Shown in pieces: positions 17,492 through 24,826 of a DNA stretch of 64,000 nucleotides. Source of the DNA: Echinicola strongylocentroti (GTDB taxonomy: Bacteria > Bacteroidota > Bacteroidia > Cytophagales > Cyclobacteriaceae); contig NZ_CP030041.1 in assembly GCF_003260975.1 (NCBI RefSeq), forward strand, positions 3,581,001-3,645,000, in the 5' to 3' direction. Both the position numbers and the translations under genes were made by a program. The number at the start of each line of letters is the position of its first letter. Positions within the stretch are counted from its first letter, which is position 1. Under the pieces are notes generated by a model. That model had not been told where the DNA came from. It made no database searches and was given only the letters and a program-made list of their open reading frames with translations.

Positions 17492-18064
17492 AACAGGAGA
17501 TATGAGACATGAGATGTGAGTCGTGAGTAGTGAGACATGAGAATCCTCCCCGCCACGGCGGGGAGGTTAGGTGGGGTTATTTTGGAGCAAAGAGAAACAC
17601 AATAGGATTTTAGTAAATGACTAGTGATTACAATAATTGATAATGAAAACTAATATTAACCTAGCTGTTCGAGATTTGTAATCTCGAACCGAGATAATGG
17701 GGATTTGAAATCCCCCTAGGCCATTTGTGAATAATACAGACACCAATAAAGGATATAGCCTTTCAACAACTTACATTCATTAGCCTGACGGCTATGGGAG
17801 GATAGGCAGATCCGCTCGGCCTGACCTCACTTAATTTCTTAACTTAAGAGCTTTGCGGGGGCTAGGGGGCTGTTTCCTAGCTTGGGCTTGGATCCTGCCC
17901 CAGTACAGTCAAGTTCGGAGTAGGCGTGGGTGGCCTTCGGCTACGCTCAGGCACCCATCTCGGTAGGGATGAAAAAGGGAAAATGCCGACCAGATTCAGG
18001 GCCTGACATCCAACCTTGAATCCTTTAAAACCTTCCAACTTTCAACCCTCTAAAACCTTCCAAC
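17492..18064. other. Intergenic region with hairpins and short repeats, no gene
   Basis: A 573-bp gap between convergent genes. The first 50 bp is a degenerate GTGAGACATGAGA-type short repeat, similar to DNA at 19500-19540. A GC-rich CCTCCCCGCC/GGCGGGGAGG hairpin follows at about 17545-17570, then the REP-like hairpin pair at 17667-17715. The last 60 bp before 18064 contains CCTTCCAAC-type repeats. No gene was seen. Confidence 0.5.
17667..17715. repeat. REP-like double hairpin
   Basis: GTTCGAGATT (17667-17676) pairs perfectly with AATCTCGAAC (17680-17689) over a 3-nt loop. It is followed 9 bp later by GGGGATTT (17699-17706) and AAATCCCC (17708-17715). Paired short palindromes of this kind are typical of REP sequences moved by RAYT transposases; no such transposase gene is in the window. 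Confidence 0.55.
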
Positions 18065-19489
18065 CTAATAATTTACCAACTGATGCTGCAATAGCAATCC
18101 CAGCTTGGTGAGGGCATTGGCGGTTTGCTCGTTCCAGTCCAGGCCGAAGCTCAGACGGAGGCAGTTTGTGTATTGGTCGCGTAGGGTAAACATCCGCCCC
18201 GGTGCGTATTTGATGCCCAGGCTTAGTGCAGGTTCATAGAGCTGCGAGGTGTCTATCCGCGGATCCAGCTCGACCCAAAGTAAAAATCCACCATTGGGAA
18301 AAGTGGTTTTGGTGTTTTCGGGAAAATACTCCTGGATGATCTGTAGGTATCTGAGCAGGTTATGGTGGAGGCTTACCCTTAGCTGCCGAAGGTGATTGTC
18401 ATAGCGGCCCTTGTCCATAAATCGGGCCACTACTTCATGCGTGAGAGATGGACTTGCTACCTGGTGATAAAGCTTGGTCTTTAGGACCTCGTCCATGTAT
18501 TTTCCAGCAGCGATCCATCCCACGCGATAGCCAGGAGCTAGGGTCTTGGATACGGAGCTGCACCACAGGACGATTCCTGCTTTGTCAAAGCTTTTGCAGG
18601 GAACGGGTCTTTCTGGGCCAAAAAACACATCTCCGTACAGGTCTTCTTCGATAAGAGGCACTTGATGGTTTGTGCAGATTTTTACCAAGGTTCTTTTGCT
18701 TTGTGCAGACATGCTATAGCCCAGCGGATTGCTAAAATTGCTGACCACGACGACTGCGGCGATGTCAATTTTTTTTAGTGTCTTTTTGACCTCTTCCATG
18801 TCCAGTCCATATTCGCTATGCGTAGCCATTTCCACTACTTCCAATCCTAGACTTTTGGCCAGCTGTAGGGTGCCAAAGTAAACGGGACTTTCGGTGATGA
18901 TGCGGTCGCCTTTCTTGGTGATGGTCATCAGTGCCAATGCCAAGGCATTCATGCAGCCATTGGTAGTGATCAAGTCGTCAGGAGAAAGGCCGTTTTCCCA
19001 GAGGGAAGTACGCTGGGCCACTTGGCGGCGAAGGTAGGGATTGCCCATGATGGGTTCATAGTGGACGCAGGCGTCCGTCAGATCCAGCATCGTTTGGCGA
19101 ACGATTTTCTTTAGCCGGGCGATGGGGAGCATCGTTGAGGAAGGTACACCGATTGAAAAATTGGTAACGGAATCATGGGGTTCATTTTTGCCATAGACCT
19201 GTTGGATGGTATCATCGATACTTCCACGTCCTTCCTTTGTGGTTGGTCGGTAGACGACTGGCGTTTGGACGTTTTGGTTGGGCGAGAAGGAGACAAAGTA
19301 CCCCCGCTTGGGACGTGCTTCCACCAGCCCCTTGGCCTCCAATAGGTACATGGTTTGGAGCACAGTGCTGATGCTCATGCTGGTCTCGCGGTGCAGCTGC
19401 CGCACGGAAGGAAGGCGTTCGCCAAATTGATATGCTCCGTTTTTGATTTGCTTTTCTAGCTCCTTGGCGAGTTTTTCATATAGGTTCAT
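18065..19489 (-). CDS. MocR-family regulator (GntR DNA-binding plus aminotransferase-like domain)
   Basis: A 474-residue protein. Residues about 1-70 are a GntR winged helix (KQIKNGAYQFGERLPSVRQL, then SISTVLQTMYLLEAKGLV). Residues about 105-470 are a fold-type I PLP aminotransferase domain with TTNGCMNALALALMTITKKG, the NFSNPLGYSMS segment and the PLP-lysine motif SSVSKTLAPGYRVGW. MocR regulators use PLP or its adduct as effector and usually control a divergent gene. Here the divergent gene is a branched-chain aminotransferase, also PLP-dependent, and direct repeats lie between them. The regulon may concern PLP or amino acid supply; this is inferred from the layout. Confidence 0.9.
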   Translation of the reverse strand: MNLYEKLAKELEKQIKNGAYQFGERLPSVRQLHRETSMSISTVLQTMYLLEAKGLVEARPKRGYFVSFSPNQNVQTPVVYRPTTKEGRGSIDDTIQQVYGKNEPHDSVTNFSIGVPSSTMLPIARLKKIVRQTMLDLTDACVHYEPIMGNPYLRRQVAQRTSLWENGLSPDDLITTNGCMNALALALMTITKKGDRIITESPVYFGTLQLAKSLGLEVVEMATHSEYGLDMEEVKKTLKKIDIAAVVVVSNFSNPLGYSMSAQSKRTLVKICTNHQVPLIEEDLYGDVFFGPERPVPCKSFDKAGIVLWCSSVSKTLAPGYRVGWIAAGKYMDEVLKTKLYHQVASPSLTHEVVARFMDKGRYDNHLRQLRVSLHHNLLRYLQIIQEYFPENTKTTFPNGGFLLWVELDPRIDTSQLYEPALSLGIKYAPGRMFTLRDQYTNCLRLSFGLDWNEQTANALTKLGLLLQHQLVNY

Positions 19490-19603
19490 GGAAATAGATC
19501 GTAGACGTGAGATGATGGTAGTGAGTCTTGAGTAATGTCCTCGATAGCGGTGGAGTCATCTGTATTCTTGTTTAATGTCTTCTAATTTCGCGCTTCTCTC
19601 TAT

Positions 19604-19643
19604 CTGTTATGGTAAAAATTACAAAAACTGTAACTGTAATGGT
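19604..19643. promoter_or_regulatory. Direct repeats, candidate MocR operator
   Basis: CTGTTATGGT (19604-19613) and CTGTAATGGT (19634-19643) are direct repeats with one mismatch, spaced 30 bp start to start, about three helical turns. They lie 59-98 bp upstream of the aminotransferase start. MocR proteins such as GabR and PdxR are known to bind direct repeats in such intergenic regions. Confidence 0.5.
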
Positions 19644-19701
19644 TGGTTTATGTTCTTTAATTTTGAGAAAAATCAATATAATAACCTGAAATAAAGCGGG
19701 T

Positions 19702-20769
19702 ATGGAAATTAAAAAACAGTTAACATCTCAACGTTCCATCGAACAGTTTAATTTTGACCAATTTCAGTTTGGTGTGGAAGCCACCGACCACATGCTGGTC
19801 GCCAAGTACAGTGAAGGTGAGTGGCATTCGGCGGCTATTCAGCCCTATGAAAAACTGACCTTGTCTCCATTGGCGATGTGCCTACACTATGGCCAGACAG
19901 TTTTTGAGGGACTCAAAGCATACCGGCAAGTGGATGATGGTGTCAGTATATTTCGGCTGGACCGCCATCACGAGCGGATCAATCAGTCCTTGCGTAGGAT
20001 GGCCATGCCAGAAGTGCCCAAGGAGCTTTTTGAGAATGGAATCAAGGAATTGGTGGAGGTGGAGCAAGACTGGATCAAGGAAGGAGAGGGAAATTCCCTT
20101 TATATCCGGCCTTTTGTCATTGCTACAGAAGAGCGATTGGGTGTAAGCATTTCCACAGATTATTTATTTGTGGTGGTGTGTACCCCGATGGCAGCGTATT
20201 ATGCAAGGCCGCTAAAGGTCAAAGTGGAAAGGCACTATACCCGTGCCACCTCAGGAGGTGTAGGAGCAGCCAAAAATGGCGGGAATTATGGCGCAGCCTA
20301 TTACCCGGCAAAGCTGGCCCAGCAAGAGGGATTTGATCAGGTGATCTGGACGGACAGTCGTGACCATGAATATGTGGAAGAATCAGGGACGATGAATTTG
20401 ATGTTCATCATCGATGGTGTGCTGCTGACTCCACCAGCTGGAGAAACGATTTTGGCAGGTGTGACGAGGGATTCCTTATTGCATATCGCGAGGGATTTGG
20501 GCTGGCAAGTAGAAGAAAGACCGATCAGCTTGTTGGAGCTGCAAGAAGCTTTTGAAGCAGGGAAGAAAGTGGAGGCCTTTGGTGGAGGCACGGCAGCCGT
20601 GGTGGCGCCTCTGGAACTGATCCATTTGGAAGGAAAAGATTACAGGCCTTATGTGGCAGATGATGCTCAGATGTTCCAGTTGAAGCAGAAGCTGACCGCT
20701 ATCCGCTCAGGGAAAGAAAAAGATCCGTATGCGTGGAACTTAGTGTTGGAAAAAGCCTTGACGAGGTAA
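19702..20769 (+). CDS. ilvE: Branched-chain amino acid aminotransferase
   Basis: A 355-residue fold-type IV PLP enzyme of the longer, eukaryote-like BCAT subtype. Visible signatures are LHYGQTVFEGLKAYR (61-75), LYIRPFVIATEERLGV (133-148), AAKNGGNYGAAYYPAKLA with the PLP lysine at K191, DSRDHEYVEESGTMNLMF and AFGGGTAAVVAPL near the C-terminus. It transfers the amino group between glutamate and leucine, isoleucine or valine in the cytoplasm. It is monocistronic, ending at a strong terminator, and divergent from the MocR regulator, which probably controls it. The ATG at 19702 is preceded by AAAGCGGG. Confidence 0.93.
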   Translation: MEIKKQLTSQRSIEQFNFDQFQFGVEATDHMLVAKYSEGEWHSAAIQPYEKLTLSPLAMCLHYGQTVFEGLKAYRQVDDGVSIFRLDRHHERINQSLRRMAMPEVPKELFENGIKELVEVEQDWIKEGEGNSLYIRPFVIATEERLGVSISTDYLFVVVCTPMAAYYARPLKVKVERHYTRATSGGVGAAKNGGNYGAAYYPAKLAQQEGFDQVIWTDSRDHEYVEESGTMNLMFIIDGVLLTPPAGETILAGVTRDSLLHIARDLGWQVEERPISLLELQEAFEAGKKVEAFGGGTAAVVAPLELIHLEGKDYRPYVADDAQMFQLKQKLTAIRSGKEKDPYAWNLVLEKALTR

Positions 20770-20800
20770 TCGATAAAAGGGTATAGACTTTTGGGAGTAT

Positions 20801-20833
20801 GGGTCTAAGTCAGCAGGCTTAGACCCTTTTATT
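20801..20833 (+). terminator. Terminator after the aminotransferase
   Basis: GGGTCTAAG (20801-20809) pairs perfectly with CTTAGACCC (20818-20826), followed by TTTTATTTTT. Confidence 0.85.
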
Positions 20834-20922
20834 TTTATAAATCTACAAAAATAAAATTCGCCTGCTTAGGTGATATTTGGTTAGATTGTGACACATGATA
20901 GTGTACACCATGGCAATTGATT

Positions 20923-21462
20923 ATGAAGAAGTTATTGAAAACCCGCAAAGGCAGGGAGGAGTTTTTCCTGAAGATGTATTATGAGTCATTTCCAGCCGTC
21001 TCCCGTTACGTGAGCAAGAGAGGAGGTTCGGTGGAGGATGCAAAGGATGTCTTTCAGGACAGTCTGATGATCTATTACGAACAGTTGGTGGCAGGAAAAG
21101 AGGTACATGAGAAGCGCGGTTATCTCTTTGGCGTAGCCAGGCATCTTTGGTACAGCCGTTTTCGTGAAGCCTCGACTTTGGCACTTGGACAAGACCAAAC
21201 GGTGCTGTCACAGGTAGCGGACAGTGGTCAAGTCAACACAGACGAACCTTTGCCCCTATTGGGCTTTCTCCAATCGGCTGGAGAAAAATGCATGGAGATG
21301 TTAAAGTCATTCTACTACGATCGGCTGTCGATGGATGAACTTGCCCAGCGATATGGATATCGAACCACACGGTCTGCCACGGTGCAGAAATACAAATGCC
21401 TGGAAAAAGTAAGAGATCAAGTAAAAGAAAAATCACTGACCTATGAGGACTTCACTGCGTGA
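20923..21462 (+). CDS. ECF-type RNA polymerase sigma factor
   Basis: A 179-residue protein from the ATG at 20923; an in-frame TTG at 20917 is a weaker alternative. The segment with SVEDAKDVFQDSLMIYYEQL (about 38-57) corresponds to sigma region 2 (the DVFQD core-binding helix) and KRGYLFGVARHLWYSRFRE to region 2.3-2.4. The C-terminal MLKSFYYDRLSMDELAQRYGY and QKYKCLEKVRDQVK form the region 4 helix-turn-helix. It overlaps the next small gene by 20 bp, which is followed directly by a ClpP gene, giving a compact three-gene operon. No classical membrane anti-sigma gene is adjacent, so how it is held inactive is unclear. Confidence 0.88.
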   Translation: MKKLLKTRKGREEFFLKMYYESFPAVSRYVSKRGGSVEDAKDVFQDSLMIYYEQLVAGKEVHEKRGYLFGVARHLWYSRFREASTLALGQDQTVLSQVADSGQVNTDEPLPLLGFLQSAGEKCMEMLKSFYYDRLSMDELAQRYGYRTTRSATVQKYKCLEKVRDQVKEKSLTYEDFTA

Positions 21463-21712
21463 AATAAGGACGCTTGAACAATATATTTTGGGTGTTTCTT
21501 CTGTCGATGAACAACTGCTAATGGAAGCCAAGATGCAATTGGATCCTTCCCTTACCCATAAAATTCATTGCCAAAAGTCGGCTTATCAGTTGGTGCATGA
21601 TTATGGAAGGGGAAAGTTGAGAGAGGAGATTAGAAAAGTAGAGTTTGAGCTTTTCGAAACACCCCAGCACAAAGGTTTTAGGAACCGGATATTGAACTTC
21701 TTTAAACGATAA
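21443..21712 (+). CDS. Small soluble protein coupled to ECF sigma and ClpP, unknown
   Basis: An 89-residue protein that starts inside the end of the sigma factor gene (20-bp overlap) and whose stop codon directly abuts the ClpP start, so it is almost certainly translated by coupling. It is charged and predicted helical (LREEIRKVEFELFETPQHKG) with no membrane segment. No family is recognised. Its position between a sigma factor and a protease suggests an anti-sigma factor, adaptor or substrate of the ClpP; this is inference from order alone. Confidence 0.7.
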   Translation: MRTSLREIRTLEQYILGVSSVDEQLLMEAKMQLDPSLTHKIHCQKSAYQLVHDYGRGKLREEIRKVEFELFETPQHKGFRNRILNFFKR

Positions 21713-22375
21713 ATGATGATTTCAGCCAATACATCCCAGGTCGTCCCCATGGTGATCGACCAGAACGATTATAGTGGAAGAGCCTATGATATTTACAGCC
21801 TATTGCTCAAGGAGCGGATTATTTTTCTGGGCAGTGCCATCAATGACCAAGTGGCCAATTTGGTGGTGGCCCAGCTATTATTTCTGAATAGTCAGGATCA
21901 AAAGCGGCCAATTAGCCTATATGTTCAAAGTCCCGGAGGAAGTGTCTATGCGGGGTTGGCGATTTATGACACGATGCAGATGATTTCGGCACCGGTGATC
22001 ACCTTGGCCGTGGGATTTACGGGAAGTATGGCGACGGCTTTGCTTACGAGTGGGGCGAAGGGCAAACGCCAAGCGCTTTCCCATGCGACCATCCACATGC
22101 ACCCCACCAGTGGAGGGGCCAAAGGATATACGGAAGATGTCAGGATAGCGACTAAAGAACAAGAGCGGCTACAGGTCCAGCTTTTTCATATCATTGGCAA
22201 TAATACTGGCCACAGCTGGCGGGAAATTGAGGAGCTTTTTCTTCGTGACCGTTATATGACTGCACCAGAAGCCAAAGATTATGGCTTGGTGGATGAGGTG
22301 CTTGGTACCACCGCGGATATTGTCCAACTAAAAGATATGCCTTTTGGCGTGGGGTTTTACGAGGACGCTTCGTGA
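21713..22375 (+). CDS. ClpP-family serine protease (sigma-linked paralogue)
   Basis: A 220-residue ClpP fold with the catalytic triad visible: Ser105 in AVGFTGSMATALL, His130 in ATIHMHPTSGGAKG and Asp179 in LRDRYMTAPEAKDYGLVDEV. SPGGSVYAGLAIYDTMQMI (73-91) is the glycine-rich substrate strand. The usual IMIHQP sequence is replaced by IHMHPT, and MAASM around the serine by FTGSM, so it departs from housekeeping ClpP. There is no signal peptide. It is third in the ECF sigma operon with no gap to the preceding gene. It could act with a Clp ATPase encoded elsewhere to degrade a sigma regulator, or be a general ClpP paralogue. Confidence 0.9.
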   Translation: MMISANTSQVVPMVIDQNDYSGRAYDIYSLLLKERIIFLGSAINDQVANLVVAQLLFLNSQDQKRPISLYVQSPGGSVYAGLAIYDTMQMISAPVITLAVGFTGSMATALLTSGAKGKRQALSHATIHMHPTSGGAKGYTEDVRIATKEQERLQVQLFHIIGNNTGHSWREIEELFLRDRYMTAPEAKDYGLVDEVLGTTADIVQLKDMPFGVGFYEDAS

Positions 22376-22395
22376 ATGAGTAGATCCTTGAATAT

Positions 22396-22458
22396 GGAAA
22401 ATAAAAAAGCCGAAGATTAGTTTCTTCGGCTTTAAAATCTTCCAATATTTCAATTTTC
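22396..22458. repeat. 63-bp direct repeat, left copy, containing the ClpP terminator
   Basis: Identical over all 63 bases to 24757-24819. It begins GGAAAATAAAAAAGCCGAAG and ends TTTCAATTTTC. Together the two copies bracket a 2.3-kb AT-rich segment. A MITE-like element starts one base after this copy. Confidence 0.85.
22406..22433 (+). terminator. Terminator after ClpP
   Basis: AAAGCCGAAGA (22406-22416) pairs perfectly with TCTTCGGCTTT (22423-22433), flanked by A-run and T-run so that it can act in both directions. Confidence 0.8.
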
Positions 22459-22459
22459 T

Positions 22460-22629
22460 AACCCGGTTTATGCATTAGGAATCGTAGTGAGGACTGAAAG
22501 TGCAAGAAAATCAGTTAGTTTGGAGGTGTGAACGTAGCACCGCTACAGTTATATCGAAAACTAAAGCAAAGCGGCTGATTTTGAAGCAATTTCAGGTCGG
22601 AATAAATAGGCTCATGCATATTCCGCGTT
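22460..22629. mobile_element. MITE-like fold-back element (family B), copy 2, diverged
   Basis: 170 bp, with ends AACCCGGTTTATGCATTAG and CTCATGCATATTCCGCGTT. It has more substitutions than the other copies but keeps the central GTAGC-ACC-GCTAC hairpin and the AAAATCAG/CTGATTTT arms. It lies at the inner edge of the 63-bp direct repeat. The 300 bp that follow (22630-22929) are AT-rich with no gene seen and must contain the promoter of the nuclease-like gene. Confidence 0.75.
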
Positions 22630-22929
22630 TAAGTTTCACTCCTATAATTTTTTAGTGAATTTGATTACGTGCGATAATGAAGATACACAATTTAAAAGTT
22701 GATCTTTTTCTGGAGATAATGTCCTTTAAAGCTTATGTAGGGGGATCTTTTTTGAGTTCTAAGCATTAAATATTGCATTAGTTTTTAGATACTCATATTG
22801 GGTTATAGTGCTTTTTTTAGTGTTCTTTTTACTTGCTTGATTGCAAAATAATTTCAATATTGTTTTTATTAATTTTGAATTTTATCCTTTACATAGCCAG
22901 ATAAACAGAATAAAATAAAACTAGAAAAG

Positions 22930-24765
22930 GTGTTGGATAATCTCAATTCATTTGAGAAAAATCCATTTTTGAAAATTATTGACAATCTTATTGCAGAAAA
23001 TCCTTCACATGTTAAGAAAATAGAAAAAATCCTTTCTGATAACAGAAACGACCTTAAGAGTGCTGATAATACTAATATTGTTGAGGTGTTTTCTCTGTTG
23101 GAGGATGAATTTATGGGGTTTGTGAAATCTGAATTTATTAATACAAGTTCCCAATTAGATATTTTAATAGATATTATATCTAGGGAGGGAAATGCTATTA
23201 TAAAACAAGACTGGTTTTCGAGGCTATATGAGAAGGAGGTTTCCAATATAAGAGGAAAGGTCAAAAGATTTAAAAAAGATTTGGACGATGATAAGTCCGA
23301 TATATCCTATTCTAGGAAAAGGGACTATATGATATATTTAGCCTGTTTACATACTAGTTACCATAATGATGAACAAAACAATTTGGAGAAAAAAATAACT
23401 ACTGATGAACAGTCTATCCTCCTTACTTTATCAAATAAACTCGGACTCTCACAAGAAGAAGTCAAGTTGATTAACTATCTAATATTACCAATTCAAAATA
23501 TAGAGATTGAAGCTGTTATAAATGATTTGAAATCAATTGGTGTTGTTTTTTATTCCAAAAAGACTAATACTATTTATGTTGCAGACGAAGTAGTAAGAAT
23601 CCTTAGAAAGATCAGGGGTAAAGAGGTCTCTGCAAAATTCTATAGGAGGGTGTTGCTTTCACTTAGAGAACCACTTATAAACCTTATATGTAGAAATCAC
23701 GGAATTGATTGGAAGATGTCGGTTGAAGAGAAAATAAAAAGCATTATCAGCGAAGGGATATCTTTTAAGGGTATTTTATCTGATGATATTTATAAAGGGG
23801 GAACAACTTTGACAGAAAAAAAGAAATTTTTGAATGAATTGGTCGAGAAAAAGCTTAAGATAGGTTCTCCTATCAGGGGATCAGTTTTGGAAGATAAAAT
23901 CCAGAATATAATACGTTATTTTGAGGAAGTGGAGAAAGATGAAAAGGTAGGGATTTCTATAGATGGGTATAATAAATTGGTGTCTGATTTGTCTAAAGTC
24001 TTGCCTCAATTTAATAAGCTAATAGCTCATGAATATCAATTTCAAGATGGAACAGTGATCTCTAGTGAATTCTTGCTTGATTTTAATATTAAGCCACGAG
24101 ATATTTTAGAAGTTCTTAATCAAGAGGACTTAATTGATTTTTGTAATAAAAATGAAATAAGAACAAGGGGTGATTTTATTTTGAACATTTTAGATGCATA
24201 TAAGGACTCTGATAATTTATACTTAGAAAATTATGAGAATATAGGTTTGAGAAATCTAAACATATTAAAGGAAAATGGAATTGTCATTAAAGAGGCCGAA
24301 GTTGGATTGAAATTTGAAGAATTGACAAAAGTTATTTTCACAAAGTTGAGCTTTAATGTCAATGAGGAGCTTAGGAAGAACCTAAACACCAGTAAAGATA
24401 AAGCTGATATTATTCTCGATATGGGTAAAAATGAAATTATCATTGTTGAGTGTAAATCAGTAAAGGAGAGCGGGTATAACAAATTTAGCTCGGTTTCAAG
24501 ACAATTGAAATCTTATGCTAAGCAGGCCGAATTAAATGGTTATAAGGTGATAAAATCATTATTGATAGGGCCAGATTTTTCTGATGAATTTATCAAAGAA
24601 TGTGGATTGGAGTATGAATTGAATCTTTCATTGATAAAGGCATCATCTTTAGTTAAAATATTGGAAGGGTTTAAAGGTTCAAAACATAAAAAGTTTCCAC
24701 ATAATTTATTAATGAGGGATGTTTTAATTCAGGAAGAAAGAGTGCTTAGGGCGATCGGAAAATAA
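22930..24765 (+). CDS. Putative PD-(D/E)XK nuclease, AT-rich, candidate defence gene
   Basis: A 611-residue soluble, lysine- and isoleucine-rich protein. The C-terminal part (about 460-570) has a restriction-endonuclease-like core: KFEELTKVIF, KADIILD with Asp493, and NEIIIVECKSVKES with Glu507-Cys-Lys509, followed by a helix (SRQLKSYAKQAELNGYKV). A stretch at about 375-420 (DLIDFCNKNEIRTRGDFILN) vaguely resembles a SAP-type DNA-binding motif. The rest is not recognised. Base composition is clearly lower in G+C than all neighbours (about 30% in sampled lines). The start is GTG at 22930 (TTG at 22933 is possible); no ATG is available after the upstream stop at 22894, so the 5' end may be altered. 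Function is not shown. Confidence 0.75.
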   Translation: MLDNLNSFEKNPFLKIIDNLIAENPSHVKKIEKILSDNRNDLKSADNTNIVEVFSLLEDEFMGFVKSEFINTSSQLDILIDIISREGNAIIKQDWFSRLYEKEVSNIRGKVKRFKKDLDDDKSDISYSRKRDYMIYLACLHTSYHNDEQNNLEKKITTDEQSILLTLSNKLGLSQEEVKLINYLILPIQNIEIEAVINDLKSIGVVFYSKKTNTIYVADEVVRILRKIRGKEVSAKFYRRVLLSLREPLINLICRNHGIDWKMSVEEKIKSIISEGISFKGILSDDIYKGGTTLTEKKKFLNELVEKKLKIGSPIRGSVLEDKIQNIIRYFEEVEKDEKVGISIDGYNKLVSDLSKVLPQFNKLIAHEYQFQDGTVISSEFLLDFNIKPRDILEVLNQEDLIDFCNKNEIRTRGDFILNILDAYKDSDNLYLENYENIGLRNLNILKENGIVIKEAEVGLKFEELTKVIFTKLSFNVNEELRKNLNTSKDKADIILDMGKNEIIIVECKSVKESGYNKFSSVSRQLKSYAKQAELNGYKVIKSLLIGPDFSDEFIKECGLEYELNLSLIKASSLVKILEGFKGSKHKKFPHNLLMRDVLIQEERVLRAIGK

Positions 24766-24819
24766 AAAAGCCGAAGATTAGTTTCTTCGGCTTTAAAATC
24801 TTCCAATATTTCAATTTTC
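24757..24819. repeat. 63-bp direct repeat, right copy, with bidirectional terminator
   Basis: Exact copy of 22396-22458. It overlaps the last nine bases of the nuclease-like gene, including its stop codon, and supplies a hairpin terminator (about 24767-24794) for that gene and for the convergent acetylesterase gene. Confidence 0.85.
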
Positions 24820-24826
24820 CAATTTT

